Source of the DNA: Buchnera aphidicola (Cinara strobi)
GTDB taxonomy: Bacteria > Pseudomonadota > Gammaproteobacteria > Enterobacterales > Enterobacteriaceae
Reading direction: 5' to 3'
Length of the DNA: 64,000 bases
Assembly: GCF_900560745.1 (NCBI RefSeq)
Contig: NZ_LR025085.1
Coordinates: 62,001-126,000 of the forward strand
Part shown: piece after piece, positions 1 to 10,497 of the stretch
Layout: every line of letters begins with the position of its first letter
How positions within the stretch are numbered: the stretch's first letter is position 1
Program-made: the position numbers and the translations under genes
The notes under the pieces: model-generated
What the model was told of the DNA's origin: nothing
What the model saw: the letters and a program-made list of their open reading frames with translations, nothing else
The model's database searches: none

Positions 1-448
1 TTTATTTGATGGCGAGGGTGTAGCTACAGTTAGAAGAAAAATTGTAGAAAAAGGTATTTTAAAAACATGGTTATTAGATACATATACAGCAAATCAATTA
101 AAAATGAATAGTACTGGTCATTCTGGTGGAATTTGTAATTGGATCGTATCTGGTTTTCAAGAGAACTGTTCATTTAGCGAGCTTTTAATAACAATGAATC
201 GTGGTTTATTAGTTACTGAATTATTAGGTGATGGAGTTAATATTGTTACAGGAAATTATTCTCGAGGAGCCTGTGGCTTCTGGATAGAAGGAGGAAAAAT
301 AAAATATCCTGTTCATGAAATTACTATATCTGGTAACTTATTAGATATGTGGAATAATATTTCCTTAATGTCTAATGATGTTAATAAAAAAAATAATATT
401 CATAGTTCATCTGTGTTAATAGATAAAATGCAAATTTCTGGTAATTAA
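1..448 (+). CDS. pmbA: PmbA/TldE metalloprotease subunit, C-terminal part (5' end outside window)
   Basis: The open frame runs from base 2 without a start codon and ends with TAA at 446-448, so about 148 C-terminal residues are visible; the E. coli protein has about 450. The stretch [11 protein letters not shown] and the glycine-rich [15 protein letters not shown] segment match the C-terminal beta-rich domain of PmbA (TldE). In E. coli this cytosolic protein works with TldD as a peptidase that matures or degrades small peptides. The conserved neighbour order with rnpB, rsmI and fabB supports the call. It converges on rnpB, with a hairpin in the 59-bp spacer. Function is inferred from the family. 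Confidence 0.88.
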   Translation, partial: LFDGEGVATVRRKIVEKGILKTWLLDTYTANQLKMNSTGHSGGICNWIVSGFQENCSFSELLITMNRGLLVTELLGDGVNIVTGNYSRGACGFWIEGGKIKYPVHEITISGNLLDMWNNISLMSNDVNKKNNIHSSSVLIDKMQISGN

Positions 449-463
449 ATAAAATTTATCTAT

Positions 464-496
464 AAGATATAATCAATTTGATAATGATTATATCTT
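464..496. terminator. Hairpin between pmbA and rnpB (probable bidirectional terminator)
   Basis: Perfect 12-bp inverted repeat: arms 464-475 (AAGATATAATCA) and 485-496 with a 9-base loop. On the plus strand it is followed directly by TT, giving a short U-run after the stem. It sits in the 59-bp spacer between two converging genes, where a terminator for pmbA and for rnpB is expected. Confidence 0.6.
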
Positions 497-507
497 TTAC
501 AGATTAT

Positions 508-881
508 AAAGTTGATCTATAAGCCGGGTTCTGTTTAAAACAGTCATTTATCTAGATTAACAATCACTCATTAATTCAAGCAGCCTACCCGAAGGGGTAT
601 ATTATAAGGGACTATATCCTTCTATCTGGCCTTGCTCCTAGTGGAAGTTTACCGTGCCAAAATTGTTACCAATTTTGCGGTGAGCTTTTACCGCACCGTT
701 TCACCTTTTCCTACTACAATATTGTAAATATTAATATGATTTTATAATAGGTAGTTTATTTTCTGTTGTACTAGTCGTAAGATTTCTCTTCCCAGGTGTT
801 ACCTGGCACTATGTCCCTACGGAGCCCGGACTTTCCTCTTTTTAATATAAAAATATTAAATAGCGACTGTTCAATCAACTT
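508..881 (-). ncRNA. rnpB: RNase P RNA (M1 RNA)
   Basis: Catalytic RNA of ribonuclease P, which trims tRNA 5' leaders. Read on the minus strand, the 5' end resembles the E. coli M1 RNA start (GTTGATTGAACAGTCGC near 880-864). The conserved block GAGGAAAGTCCGGGCTCC lies at about 838-821. The block GTGAAACGGTGCGGTAAAAG lies near 706-687, and the 3' segment ACAGAACCCGGCTTATAG near 534-517. Length of about 374 nt is close to the 377 nt of E. coli. Its GC content is far higher than the surroundings, as expected of a structured RNA. Ends are estimated to within a few bases. The 5' end overlaps the rsmI stop codon by about 11 bases. Confidence 0.95.
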
Positions 882-1733
882 TTTTAAATTTATTTATAAT
901 TGCATTATACAGAATATTTTTAGGATATCCATATATTTTTGAGACAATTTTAATTGCTGAACTTACGGAAGTTTCTTTTTTTATTATATTGATTATTTTA
1001 AATATTTTTTTAGGTATAGATTGAATTTTTTTTTCTTTTATACCGTTAATGATGATTGTTATTTCACCTTTTTTCCAGTTATCGTCATTGCTAATTTTAT
1101 CTAGTATTTTATCTGCTGCTCCTCTTTGAATATTTTCCCATTTTTTTGTTATTTCTTTTGCAACTAATATTTTTCTTTTTTTTCCCATAATTTTTTTAAT
1201 TAATTTAATAGTATTAATTAATCTTTTGGGTGATTCATATAAAATAATAGTACGTTTTTCTTCACTTAATTTTTTTATTTGATTTTGACATAATTGTTTT
1301 TTTTTGGATAAAAAACCTTCGTAGCAAAATTTATTAGATTGCAATCCAGAAGCGCTTAATGCTGTTATAGCTGCGCAAGATCCTGGAAGTGGAACTACAC
1401 GAATATTATTATCATATGCATATTTAATTAATAAAAATCCAGGATCATTTATAACAGGAGTTCCTGCGTTAGAAACAAGTGCAAGATTATTTCCGTCTTT
1501 AAGTATATTAATATAATCTTGAGTTTTTTTTTTTTCATTAATAATATTTAAAGTTAATAATTTGTTTTTAATAAAAAAATAGTTTAATAATATAGAAGTA
1601 TGTTTTTTGTTTTCTGTGATAATGTAATCTACTTTTTTTAAAATATCAATAGATCGGTATGTTATATCTAAAAGATTACCGATTGGGGTTGGAACAATAT
1701 ATAAGAGTCCTGTTTTATTTTTTTTTTATACAT
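871..1733 (-). CDS. rsmI: 16S rRNA C1402 2'-O-methyltransferase RsmI, frame interrupted in an A10 tract right after the start
   Basis: RsmI uses S-adenosylmethionine to methylate the ribose of 16S rRNA C1402 in the decoding centre. The body of the protein is intact from LYIVPTPIGNL (near 1705) through ALVSNAGTPVINDPG and VPLPGSCAAITALSASGL to the end. The SAM-binding SNAGTP loop is visible. The only plausible start, ATG at 1733-1731 (Met-Tyr-Lys), is out of frame with the body. An A10 run (T10 on the plus strand, 1718-1727) would need 11 adenines, or 8, to join them. With A11 the product would be 287 residues, against 286 in E. coli. Either this is a poly-A slippage gene, a very recent mutation, or a homopolymer sequencing error. 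No in-frame ATG, GTG or TTG precedes a TTG at 1344, too late for a functional enzyme. Confidence 0.85.
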
Positions 1734-1995
1734 ATTTATTTTTTCTTTTATTAAATTGTTTAAACATATAAAAAAATATTATATATATTTATAATAAAAT
1801 GTATATAATATTTTTTATTATATTGTATATTTTATATATATAATATGATTGATTTTTAATTTAAAGGTTTTTATTATTTTATTGATATAGTTAATATACT
1901 TTTACATAAAAAATTTTTATAATTTTTTATATATTTTATAAAAAACATATTTTTTATAAATATTGATTTTTTTATTTAAAATAGGAAGAATTTGA

Positions 1996-3207
1996 TTGAG
2001 AAGAATAGTGATTACTGGATTTGGAGTTTGCTCAAGTTTAGGTTGTGTAGAATCAGATATTGTAAAATCATTAAAAGAAGGAATTTCAGGTATATCTTTT
2101 TCTAATGAAATGAAAGAGTATGGTTTACGTAGTCATGTATGGGGAAATATTTCTAAAAATAGATTTAATGAGATACCTTACAGGTTATTGAGATTCATGA
2201 ATTTTTCGTCTATGTATTCGTATATTGCTATGAAAGATTCTATTAGTAATAGTGGTTTATGTAAAAATATATATATGAAAAATCCTAGAGTAGGAGTTAT
2301 TATTGGATCAGGAAGCAGTTTTATTCCAATTGATTCGTCTTTTATAAAAAAAAAAAAATATTTTTATCCAGTGACTCCATATAGCTTAATTAAGAGTATG
2401 CCTTCATCTATTTCAGCTTGTTTAGGTGCTTTTTTTGAAATTTATGGAATAAATTATTCTATTAGTTCAGCTTGCGCAACTTCGGCTCATTGTATTGGAA
2501 ATGCCTATGAATTAATTTTATCTGGAAAGCAGGATATTATTTTTGCAGGAGGAGGGGAAGAATTAAGCTTGAATTTGGCTCATCAATTTGATGTAATGAG
2601 AGTTTTATCTGTAAATTTTAATCAACAGCCAAATTTTTCTTCACGTCCTTTTGATAATAATCGTGATGGATTCGTAATTTCTGGAGGTAGTGGAGTTTTA
2701 GTTTTAGAAGAACTTCACTGTGCGTTATCACGAAAAGCTAATATTTATGGTGAAATAATTGGTTATGGATCGACTTGTGATGGAGAAAGTGTTGTGCATC
2801 CATCTGGAGATGGATTTGTTCGCTGTATGAGTGAAGCTATAAAAAATATTAATGGTTCAGTTGATTACATTAATGCACATGGTACCTCTACTAAAATTGG
2901 AGATATTAAAGAATTAATTGCTATTAAAACTGTTTTTCAAAAATATGGAATCCCGTATATATCGTCTACTAAATCTATTTCCGGTCATTCTTTAGGTGCT
3001 TCTGGGGCACAGGAAATGATTTATATTATGTTAATGTTAAAATATAATTTTATTGCTCCTAGTATGAATATTGAATCTTTAGATCCGATTGCTAAAAATA
3101 TGAATATTGTTCGTAATAGTACAAATTATAATATTAAAATTGCTATGTCTAATAGTTTTGGTTTTGGGGGTACAAATGTAAGTTTAGTTATTAAAAGATA
3201 TCCTTAA
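1996..3207 (+). CDS. fabB: 3-oxoacyl-[acyl-carrier-protein] synthase I (FabB)
   Basis: Condensing enzyme of type II fatty acid synthesis, joining malonyl-ACP to the growing acyl-ACP chain in the cytosol. It has 403 residues (E. coli 406). The Cys-His-His triad is visible: cysteine in SSACATSAH (about residue 162), histidine in NAHGTST (about 296) and histidine in KSISGHSLGASG (about 331). The C-terminal NSFGFGGTN loop is present. The start is TTG at 1996, preceded by AGGAAG at about 1983; no better ATG lies nearby, and the N-terminus RRIVITGFGVCSSLG aligns with the start of FabB. An A12 run (2346-2357) lies inside the frame. FabB rather than FabF is inferred from gene order. Confidence 0.95.
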   Translation: MRRIVITGFGVCSSLGCVESDIVKSLKEGISGISFSNEMKEYGLRSHVWGNISKNRFNEIPYRLLRFMNFSSMYSYIAMKDSISNSGLCKNIYMKNPRVGVIIGSGSSFIPIDSSFIKKKKYFYPVTPYSLIKSMPSSISACLGAFFEIYGINYSISSACATSAHCIGNAYELILSGKQDIIFAGGGEELSLNLAHQFDVMRVLSVNFNQQPNFSSRPFDNNRDGFVISGGSGVLVLEELHCALSRKANIYGEIIGYGSTCDGESVVHPSGDGFVRCMSEAIKNINGSVDYINAHGTSTKIGDIKELIAIKTVFQKYGIPYISSTKSISGHSLGASGAQEMIYIMLMLKYNFIAPSMNIESLDPIAKNMNIVRNSTNYNIKIAMSNSFGFGGTNVSLVIKRYP

Positions 3208-3415
3208 TAATAGGAGAATATTCTCTGTTATATAAGTTATGAGTATTTTTTAATATTTTTATTTAGTTTGATGAATTACCTGTATAATATTTAAGATTCT
3301 TTTTGTCATGAATTTTATTTAATTCTATAATTAAAATAAATATTTATATTTTTTATATTCGTATATTATTCTAATAATTTTTATTATTAATTATTTTTAA
3401 AAGGAAAGATTTATT

Positions 3416-4372
3416 ATGGATCAACTAGAATGTTTAAAGAAACATACCATAGTGGTAGTAGATAGCGGGGATATAGATTGTATCAAGAAATATCGTCCTA
3501 ATGATGCAACTACAAATCCTACATTAATTTTAAAAAGTGTTTTATCTAAAAAATATGATTATATTATTAATAACGCAGTTCAATATGCACAGAAAAACGG
3601 TGGATCTCGATTAAAAAAAATACAAAATGCTTGTGATATGACTGCAGTAGGGTTTGGTATTGAAATTCTAAAATATATACCAGGTTATATTTCTACAGAA
3701 ATTGATGCTCGTTTATCGTTTGATAAGGATTTATGTATTAAAAGAGCCATAAAAATAATTCAATTATATAAAGATAATGGGATAGATTCCTCTAGAGTAT
3801 TAATTAAATTAGCAGCAACATGGGAATGTATTCAAGCTGCTTATGAGTTAAAAAAATTAGGAATTTTATGTAATTTAACATTATTATTTTCATTTTCCCA
3901 AGCTCGAGCGTGTGCTGATGCTGGTGTTTTTCTTATTTCTCCCTTTATTGGTCGAATTTATGATTGGTATCAAAAATTTAATGATAATTCTAATTATTGT
4001 GTTGCTACAGATCCCGGAATTGTGGCATTTAAAAAAATATTTTTTTATTATAAAAAGTATAGTTATTCAACCATTATTATGGGAGCTAGTTTTCGAACAT
4101 TAGAGCAAGTACTGGAATTAGTTGGATGTGATCGTTTAACTATATCTCCTGATATATTAGAACAAATTAAGATAAGCAAGTACAAAATTATTAAAAAGTT
4201 AGATAGTTGTCAAGTTTCAATAACTAATGTTAAGCCAACTCCTATATTAGAATCTGAATTTAGATTTTTACATAACGAAGATGCAATGGCTACTGAAAAA
4301 TTATCTGAAGGTATTAGGCAATTCAGTTCGGATCAAATGAAATTAGAATTATTTTTTTCAGATAAATTATAA
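3416..4372 (+). CDS. talA: Transaldolase
   Basis: Transfers a dihydroxyacetone unit between sugar phosphates in the non-oxidative pentose phosphate pathway. The product has 318 residues, the usual length for class I transaldolases. The Schiff-base lysine sits in RVLIKLAATWECIQAA, and the N-terminal DATTNPTLIL strand-turn is conserved, as is the phosphate-binding end of the barrel around SPFIGRIYDWY. ATG at 3416 follows AAAAGGAAAGATTT. It lies just upstream of transketolase, its partner enzyme, with a 98-bp spacer. Whether the ancestor was talA or talB cannot be settled here; talA follows Buchnera usage. Confidence 0.95.
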   Translation: MDQLECLKKHTIVVVDSGDIDCIKKYRPNDATTNPTLILKSVLSKKYDYIINNAVQYAQKNGGSRLKKIQNACDMTAVGFGIEILKYIPGYISTEIDARLSFDKDLCIKRAIKIIQLYKDNGIDSSRVLIKLAATWECIQAAYELKKLGILCNLTLLFSFSQARACADAGVFLISPFIGRIYDWYQKFNDNSNYCVATDPGIVAFKKIFFYYKKYSYSTIIMGASFRTLEQVLELVGCDRLTISPDILEQIKISKYKIIKKLDSCQVSITNVKPTPILESEFRFLHNEDAMATEKLSEGIRQFSSDQMKLELFFSDKL

Positions 4373-4470
4373 TTTTAATATTTTAACTTAATAGGAAATA
4401 AAAAATATAAAAATTTTCATTATTAGAAATGTAATCTTTATAAAAAAATATTTAGGAAAAAGGAAGATGT

Positions 4471-6468
4471 ATGTTGTCTAGAAAAGATTTATCAAATGCT
4501 TTACGTATTTTAAGTATAGATGCAATTCAAAAAGCACAGTCAGGTCATCCTGGGGCTCCTATGGGGATGGCGGATATTGCAGAAGTATTATGGCGTGATT
4601 TTCTTAAATATAATCCTGATAATCCAAATTGGTCTAATAGAGATAGATTTATTTTATCTAATGGACACGCGTCTATGTTGTTATATAGCCTACTACATCT
4701 TTCAGGATATAATCTTTCTATAGAAGATTTAAAAAATTTTAGGCAATGCTATTCTAAAACGCCCGGTCATCCTGAGTTATATTGTACTCCAGGTGTAGAG
4801 TTAACTACAGGTCCTTTAGGCCAAGGATTAGCATCAGGAATAGGTATGGCTATTGCTGAAAAATTATTTGCTCAATTTTTTAATAGAAAAAATTTTAATA
4901 TTGTTGATCATTATACTTGGGTTTTTGTTGGTGATGGATGCTTAATGGAGGGAATCTCTCATGAAGCATGTTCTTTAGCTGGAACGTTAGGTTTAAGTAA
5001 ATTAATTGTTTTTTATGATAAAAATGGTATTTCAATTGATGGTGAAGTAATTAATTGGTTTACTGATAATACAAAAGAACGTTTTTTATCATATAACTGG
5101 CATGTAATTGAAATTAATGGTCATGATTCAGAAGAAATTGAAAAGGCAATTCAAATTTCTAAAAATAATACTTTGAAACCATCACTGATAATATGTAATA
5201 CAGTAATTGGGTTTGGGTCCCCTAATAAGTCCGGTCAATCATCTTCTCATGGAGCACCGTTAGGTGATGAAGAGATATTCTTGACTCGTAAACAATTGAA
5301 ATGGGAACATCCTCCCTTTTTTATACCAGAGAATATTTATTCCGCTTGGAATCATAGTGAGAAAGGTAGGTCTGATGAATTATTATGGAATTCTCTGTTT
5401 TCTGAATATACGTTAAAATATCCTGATTTATCTCAAGAATACCAGCGTCGTCTTAAAGGAAAGCTGTCCCCTCGTCTACGCTCTACTTTAGATAAATTTT
5501 TATTAGAATTAAATGCAACTAAAAAAAATATTTCTACACGGGAAGCATCTAGAAATTTTTTAGAGTATTTTGGAAATCTATTACCTGAGTTGATTGGAGG
5601 ATCTGCTGATTTAGCTCCTAGTAATCTAACTATGTGGTCCGGGTCTAAATCAATTAAAGATAATTTTAAGGGAAATTATATTCATTATGGCGTACGTGAA
5701 TTTGGAATGACTGCTATAGCAAATGGAATTTATCATCATGGAGGTTTTATTCCATATACTGCAACCTTTTTAGTTTTCGTTGATTATGCTCGTAACGCTG
5801 TACGTATGTCAGCTTTAATGAAAACTAGACATATTTTTATATATACACATGATTCTATTGGGTTAGGTGAAGATGGACCTACACATCAACCAGTTGAACA
5901 AGTTGCTACTTTAAGATATATACCTAACTTAAGTGTTTGGAGACCTTGTGATTCTATAGAAACTTCGGTTGCTTGGTTTTATGGAATTAATAGAAAAACA
6001 GGTCCGACTGCATTGATATTATCTCGACAAAATATTCTTCAATTTTCAAGAACAGAAAATCAAATAGTTAATGTTTTTAAAGGAGGTTATATTTTTAAAG
6101 AATATGGTCGAAAAATATTTTTAATTATTATTGCAACAGGATCAGAAATACCGCTAGCTATTAGTGTAGCAAAGAAATTATATAAAACATATCATTATGG
6201 AATTCGTGTTGTTTCGATGGTATCTACTGATTGTTTTGATCTTCAGGATATTGAATATCGTGAATCAGTATTACCAAAAAAAATTATAAAAAGAGTATCT
6301 ATTGAAGCTGGTATAAGTGATTATTGGTATAAATATATTGGAATAAATGGAGTTAATATTGGAATTAATACTTTTGGAGAATCTGGTCCTGGAATAAATT
6401 TATTTGAAATATTTGGATTTACTGTAGATAAAATTATTACACGTATTAAAGAGAGTTTTTTTAATTAA
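4471..6468 (+). CDS. tktA: Transketolase
   Basis: Thiamine-diphosphate enzyme that moves two-carbon units in the pentose phosphate pathway and makes erythrose-4-phosphate for aromatic synthesis. It has 665 residues (E. coli 663). Motifs in order: [11 protein letters not shown] near the N-terminus; [13 protein letters not shown], the thiamine-diphosphate/magnesium motif, near residue 155; the catalytic glutamate region [14 protein letters not shown] near 410; and [14 protein letters not shown] near 470. ATG at 4471 is preceded by AGGAAAAAGGAAGA. It is co-directional with talA. tktA versus tktB is not distinguishable from sequence alone. Confidence 0.95.
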   Translation: MLSRKDLSNALRILSIDAIQKAQSGHPGAPMGMADIAEVLWRDFLKYNPDNPNWSNRDRFILSNGHASMLLYSLLHLSGYNLSIEDLKNFRQCYSKTPGHPELYCTPGVELTTGPLGQGLASGIGMAIAEKLFAQFFNRKNFNIVDHYTWVFVGDGCLMEGISHEACSLAGTLGLSKLIVFYDKNGISIDGEVINWFTDNTKERFLSYNWHVIEINGHDSEEIEKAIQISKNNTLKPSLIICNTVIGFGSPNKSGQSSSHGAPLGDEEIFLTRKQLKWEHPPFFIPENIYSAWNHSEKGRSDELLWNSLFSEYTLKYPDLSQEYQRRLKGKLSPRLRSTLDKFLLELNATKKNISTREASRNFLEYFGNLLPELIGGSADLAPSNLTMWSGSKSIKDNFKGNYIHYGVREFGMTAIANGIYHHGGFIPYTATFLVFVDYARNAVRMSALMKTRHIFIYTHDSIGLGEDGPTHQPVEQVATLRYIPNLSVWRPCDSIETSVAWFYGINRKTGPTALILSRQNILQFSRTENQIVNVFKGGYIFKEYGRKIFLIIIATGSEIPLAISVAKKLYKTYHYGIRVVSMVSTDCFDLQDIEYRESVLPKKIIKRVSIEAGISDYWYKYIGINGVNIGINTFGESGPGINLFEIFGFTVDKIITRIKESFFN

Positions 6469-6552
6469 AGACTTTTATATATCTGATAAATAATATTTTT
6501 TTAAAAATATTTCAATTTTAAAATTATGTATAAAGTAATACCTGGATAATAT

Positions 6553-7686
6553 ATGTATACTACAGTTTTGAATTTAACTCAAGAGTTAATTAATATACCT
6601 TCTATTAGTCCATCAGATTTAGGTTGTCAAGAAATTTTAATAAATAGATTAAAATCTAATGGATTTTTTATAGAAAGAATGAATTTTAAGGATACAAAAA
6701 ATTTTTGGGCTTGGCGAGGAGTTGGGAGAACCATTACTTTTGTTGGTCATACCGATGTTGTTCCTGCGGGTAATAAAAATAATTGGAATACCCCTCCATT
6801 TACATCTACCATATCAAATGGCATGCTTTTTGGTAGAGGGGCTGTAGACATGAAAGGTTCAATAGCCGCTATGTTCATTGCTGTAGAAAATTTTATTAAA
6901 CAAAAACCTAATTATAAGGGTCGTATATCTTTTTTAATTACTTCAGACGAGGAGTCTTCCGGTAAAAATGGAACAAAAAAAATTGTTTCTATTTTGAAAA
7001 AAAGAAAAGAAAATATTGATTATTGTTTAGTTGGAGAGCCTACTAGTGAAAAAAAATTAGGAGATTGCATAAAAGTTGGGCGTCGAGGATCAATATCAGC
7101 AGATTTAACAATATATGGGAAACAAGGTCATGTGGCTTATCCTAATAAAGTCATAAATCCAATTCACTCAGCTTTGCCATTTTTATTAGATTTATCTAGT
7201 TTTTCCTTTGGTTATGAAGACGATTTTTTTGATCCTGTTACCATACAAATTTCAAAGATATGTTCGGGGGCAAACTATACATCTAATATGGTTCCTGGAG
7301 AGTTACAAGTTTCTTTTAATATTCGTTTTGGTAGTTCTGTTACAGATAAAGAAATTATTGACATAGTTCAAAAAATTCTTTTTAAATATTCTTTTAAATA
7401 CTTAATTTCTTGGAAATTACATGCTAAGCCATTTTTTTCTATTCCTCGTAAACTTTGTAGTGTACTTACTCAGAGTATATATAAGAATGTTAATATAAGA
7501 CCTACTCAAAAGACCAATGGAGGTACATCTGATGGTAGATTTTTTTTTAATTGGGCTAAAGAGATAGCTGAATTTGGGTTATTAAATTTGACGATTCATC
7601 AAGAAAATGAGTGTGTTAACATTTTAGATTTATTTAGATTACAAAAAATCTACTATGACATTTTAAATAAATTATTTTACAAATAA
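6553..7686 (+). CDS. dapE: Succinyl-diaminopimelate desuccinylase
   Basis: Zinc hydrolase that removes succinate from N-succinyl-LL-diaminopimelate, a late step to lysine and peptidoglycan. It has 377 residues (E. coli 375). Metal ligands and catalytic residues are visible in VGHTDVVPAG, GRGAVDMKGSIAA, SDEESSGKNGTKK, GEPTSEK and the C-terminal histidine in LTIHQENECV. ATG at 6553 is preceded by a weak GGATAAT site. It works in the same pathway as dapA, which converges on it, and dapB further on. Confidence 0.95.
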   Translation: MYTTVLNLTQELINIPSISPSDLGCQEILINRLKSNGFFIERMNFKDTKNFWAWRGVGRTITFVGHTDVVPAGNKNNWNTPPFTSTISNGMLFGRGAVDMKGSIAAMFIAVENFIKQKPNYKGRISFLITSDEESSGKNGTKKIVSILKKRKENIDYCLVGEPTSEKKLGDCIKVGRRGSISADLTIYGKQGHVAYPNKVINPIHSALPFLLDLSSFSFGYEDDFFDPVTIQISKICSGANYTSNMVPGELQVSFNIRFGSSVTDKEIIDIVQKILFKYSFKYLISWKLHAKPFFSIPRKLCSVLTQSIYKNVNIRPTQKTNGGTSDGRFFFNWAKEIAEFGLLNLTIHQENECVNILDLFRLQKIYYDILNKLFYK

Positions 7687-7773
7687 TTATATTTTAAAAT
7701 TATAAAAAGTTTTTAATAAATATTTTAATCAGTTATTTTAATTATATTAATATGTTATTTTTAGAACAAAATA

Positions 7774-7816
7774 TTCTTATGCAATGATATACGACAATTT
7801 TATCATTGCATAAGAA
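7774..7816. terminator. Perfect 16-bp hairpin between dapE and dapA
   Basis: Arms 7774-7789 (TTCTTATGCAATGATA) and 7801-7816 are perfectly complementary, with an 11-base loop. It lies in the 247-bp spacer between two converging genes. Neither side is followed by a clear U-run, so it may act as an mRNA 3'-end stabiliser or Rho-linked end rather than a textbook intrinsic terminator. I compared it with the dif site and it does not match. The rest of the spacer (7687-7933) shows nothing else. Confidence 0.55.
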
Positions 7817-7933
7817 AAGGTATCTATAAAATAAAATAATATAATAATCTTTATTATAGTTAATAGTTTAGCTATAAATATTTTATTATTTTTTTTTATT
7901 GATTAGATGGTTCATTAAAGATAATTTTAATTA

Positions 7934-8818
7934 TTAGTGAGTATATAAATTCATTGAACTGATTACTTCTTTTAAAATTTTTTTATTTTTACAAGATAAC
8001 GGAGTTAAAGGCAATCTTAATGAAGATGTTTTTATTAACCCAATATATTTTGCGGCCCATTTTATAGGTATTGGATTAGTTTCTTGAAATAACAGATGGT
8101 GCAAGATACTTAATTTATTATTGATATTTCTTGCTTGGGCAAAATTCCCAGCTAATGCTAATTTACACATTTTTGTCATGTCATATGCCGCAATGTTAGC
8201 TGTAACAGATATTACTCCTTTCCCTCCTAATTGAATAAAATCTAAAGCAGTTGTATCATCGCCACTTATTAACAGAAAATTGTTTTTTGCTAGTTTTTTA
8301 ATTTGATTAATTCGTGATAAATCACCTGAAGCATCTTTTAATCCAATAATATTTTCTATTTTAGAAAGTTTAATAATAGTTTGAGGTAATAAGTCGCATC
8401 CTGTACGATTAGGTACATTATATAATATTTGTGGTAAATCTGTATTTTCCGCAATAGCTTGAAAGTGAAGGTATAATCCTTTTTGAGTTGGGCGATTATA
8501 ATATGGAGTAACATTTAAGCATGCAGCGATACCAGATTTTTCAAGTTTTTTAGTTAAAATAATGCTTTCTGCTGTTGCGTTTGATCCTGTTCCAGCTATA
8601 ATTGGTATTTTTTCATCAGCAAATTCTAGTGTATTCATAATGACATTTGTATGTTCATTTTGATTCAATGTAGCTGATTCCCCAGTGGTTCCTACAGAAA
8701 CTATGGCATTTGTTTTATTTTTAATATGGTAATGAACAATCTTTTTTAAACTTTTTTTGCAAAGATTTCCTTTATCATCCATAGGTGTAATTAGAGCAAC
8801 AATACTTCCTTTAAACAT
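7934..8818 (-). CDS. dapA: 4-hydroxy-tetrahydrodipicolinate synthase
   Basis: Condenses pyruvate with aspartate semialdehyde, the first committed lysine step. It has 294 residues from ATG at 8818 (E. coli 292); the upstream in-frame start at 8842 would add eight residues not seen in the family. AAGGA stands about 8 bases before the chosen ATG. The N-terminus [18 protein letters not shown] aligns with E. coli. The Schiff-base lysine is in GLKDASGD, the catalytic tyrosine in YNVPNRTG, and the substrate motif is GTTGESATL. It follows aroC on the same strand after a 314-bp gap. Confidence 0.96.
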   Translation of the reverse strand: MFKGSIVALITPMDDKGNLCKKSLKKIVHYHIKNKTNAIVSVGTTGESATLNQNEHTNVIMNTLEFADEKIPIIAGTGSNATAESIILTKKLEKSGIAACLNVTPYYNRPTQKGLYLHFQAIAENTDLPQILYNVPNRTGCDLLPQTIIKLSKIENIIGLKDASGDLSRINQIKKLAKNNFLLISGDDTTALDFIQLGGKGVISVTANIAAYDMTKMCKLALAGNFAQARNINNKLSILHHLLFQETNPIPIKWAAKYIGLIKTSSLRLPLTPLSCKNKKILKEVISSMNLYTH

Positions 8819-9132
8819 TTTTATGATTCCTTGTAAAAACAAGAATATGTATAATTAATGTGATAATGCTATTATAGCGATTAAAATATTGTTTTTGCTA
8901 GAATAATGATATATTTGAATATATTGATAATGCGGAAAATTATTTTTATCTTATTAGGATAAATTTTATTAAATTTTTTTGAATTATATTAAATAATATT
9001 GAAGAATCTGATAAACTAAAATCTTTAGTTTATTTGTTTTATTTATTTAAATTTTTTTATCAAATAGCTTTTTAAGCTAATTTTATTTTTATAAGTCTTG
9101 TTTTTTTATTGATTTTGTTAGTATTTATATTT
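8819..9132. other. Intergenic region aroC-dapA with a short hairpin
   Basis: This 314-bp A+T-rich spacer holds a 10-bp perfect inverted repeat (9011-9020 ATAAACTAAA and 9024-9033, 3-base loop), a likely 3' end for the minus-strand aroC message. The only other recognisable element is the dapA ribosome site next to 8818. No RNA gene or open frame is apparent. Confidence 0.4.
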
Positions 9133-10194
9133 TTATTTTCCACATTGAGCTCGAAAACGTAAAGCGTGATCCATTAATGTAATTGCTAGCATTGCTTCTG
9201 CGATAGGTACTGCTCGAATGCCTACGCATGGATCGTGTCTTCCTTTAGTGATAATGATAGCTTCTTCGCCTGATTTGTTAATTGTTTTTCCTGGAATCTT
9301 TATACTAGAGGTAGGTTTAAATGCTGCTTGTACTATTATATTATCTCCATTACTAATTCCGCCTAAAATTCCTCCAGAATGATTACTAGAAAATCCATTT
9401 TTTAAAATTTCATCTCGATGTAAATCTCCAGTTTGTTCTACAACTTTTATTCCGTCACCTATTTCTACAGATTTAGAAGCGTTAATACTCATAATTGAAT
9501 GAGCAATATCTGCATCTAGTCGATCGAAGACAGGTTCCCCTAAACCGATAGGGACATTTTCTGCAATGATAGTTATTTTAGCACCGATAGAATTTCCAGA
9601 TTTTTTTATATTTTTAATAAATTTTTTTAGTTTATCGACTTTTTTAGGATCGCTACAGAAAAATGGATTATTTTTTACTTCTTTCCATGAATAAAATGGA
9701 CAATGAATAGGACCTAGTTGAGATAAATATCCTCTAATAATAATATTATATGTTAGTTTTAAGTATTTTTTTGCAATTGCCCCGGCTGCTACTCGAATAG
9801 CAGTTTCTCGAGCGGAAGATCGTCCTCCTCCTCTGTAATCTCTAATTCCGTATTTTTTTTCGTATGTAAAATCTGCATGATTGGGACGATATATATTTTT
9901 AATATTTGAATAATCTTGAGATCGTATATCTGTATTTTTGATGTATATTCCAATACTTGTTCCTGTAGTTATTCCATTAAATGTGCCTGAAAAAATTTCG
10001 ATAGTATCTAGTTCTCTTCTCTGTGTAGTGAAGGGAGAAAACCCCGGTCTTCTTTTGTTTAATTCGTGTTGTATGTCATCGTTTTTTAAAGGAAGTCCGG
10101 GTGGTACCCCATCAATAATTCCTGCTAGTAATGGACCATGTGATTCCCCGCAGGTTGTAACTTTAAATATTTTACCAATAGTATTTCCTGGCAT
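9133..10194 (-). CDS. aroC: Chorismate synthase
   Basis: Converts EPSP to chorismate with reduced FMN, the last shared step to phenylalanine, tyrosine and tryptophan. It has 353 residues (E. coli 361). Family signatures are present: the N-terminal [47 protein letters not shown] in the middle, with its [11 protein letters not shown] flavin loop; and [19 protein letters not shown] near the C-terminus. ATG at 10194 is preceded by AAGGAAGATAAT on the minus strand. smrB diverges from it, as in E. coli, but prmB, which sits between them there, is absent. Confidence 0.96.
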   Translation of the reverse strand: MPGNTIGKIFKVTTCGESHGPLLAGIIDGVPPGLPLKNDDIQHELNKRRPGFSPFTTQRRELDTIEIFSGTFNGITTGTSIGIYIKNTDIRSQDYSNIKNIYRPNHADFTYEKKYGIRDYRGGGRSSARETAIRVAAGAIAKKYLKLTYNIIIRGYLSQLGPIHCPFYSWKEVKNNPFFCSDPKKVDKLKKFIKNIKKSGNSIGAKITIIAENVPIGLGEPVFDRLDADIAHSIMSINASKSVEIGDGIKVVEQTGDLHRDEILKNGFSSNHSGGILGGISNGDNIIVQAAFKPTSSIKIPGKTINKSGEEAIIITKGRHDPCVGIRAVPIAEAMLAITLMDHALRFRAQCGK

Positions 10195-10497
10195 CGTATT
10201 ATCTTCCTTTATATATAAATTATATAGGTTTCTATTCTTATTAAAACAATTTCTATTATAATATCTTCTCTATTTAAAATAAATAAATAAATAACTATAT
10301 ACGCTATATATGTATATATATTTATATATGAATATAAAGTTATTTTTTTGTATAATAAAGTATTTTATTTGAAATAAGTATTTTTTGAAAAATTATTTGT
10401 TTATTTGTATTACTTATTTTAAATAATATTTATTTTATTTGAGGTTATAGTTTTTTTCAATTTTATTAATATTGTAAATATTTTGGAAGATTTAGAT
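10195..10497. other. Divergent intergenic region aroC/smrB
   Basis: A 303-bp spacer between divergently read genes, so promoters for both must lie here, but the A+T bias makes -10 boxes uncallable. Visible are a short ATAA microsatellite near 10277-10292 and an alternating TA tract near 10300-10335. The GGAAG site at 10484 serves smrB. Confidence 0.35.

Noticed and set aside
6492-6511. 9-bp A/T inverted repeat between tktA and dapE
   Set aside because: All-A/T palindromes of this size are frequent in such spacers and the pair is co-directional with tight spacing; not counted as a terminator.
7774-7816. Possible dif (chromosome dimer resolution) site
   Set aside because: The 16-bp arms do not resemble the dif consensus, and the loop is 11 bases rather than the 6-base spacer of dif; a transcript end is more likely.
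10277-10335. ATAA and TA microsatellites upstream of aroC/smrB as a phase-variation switch
   Set aside because: Short, imperfect and in extremely A+T-rich DNA; no sign of functional placement.
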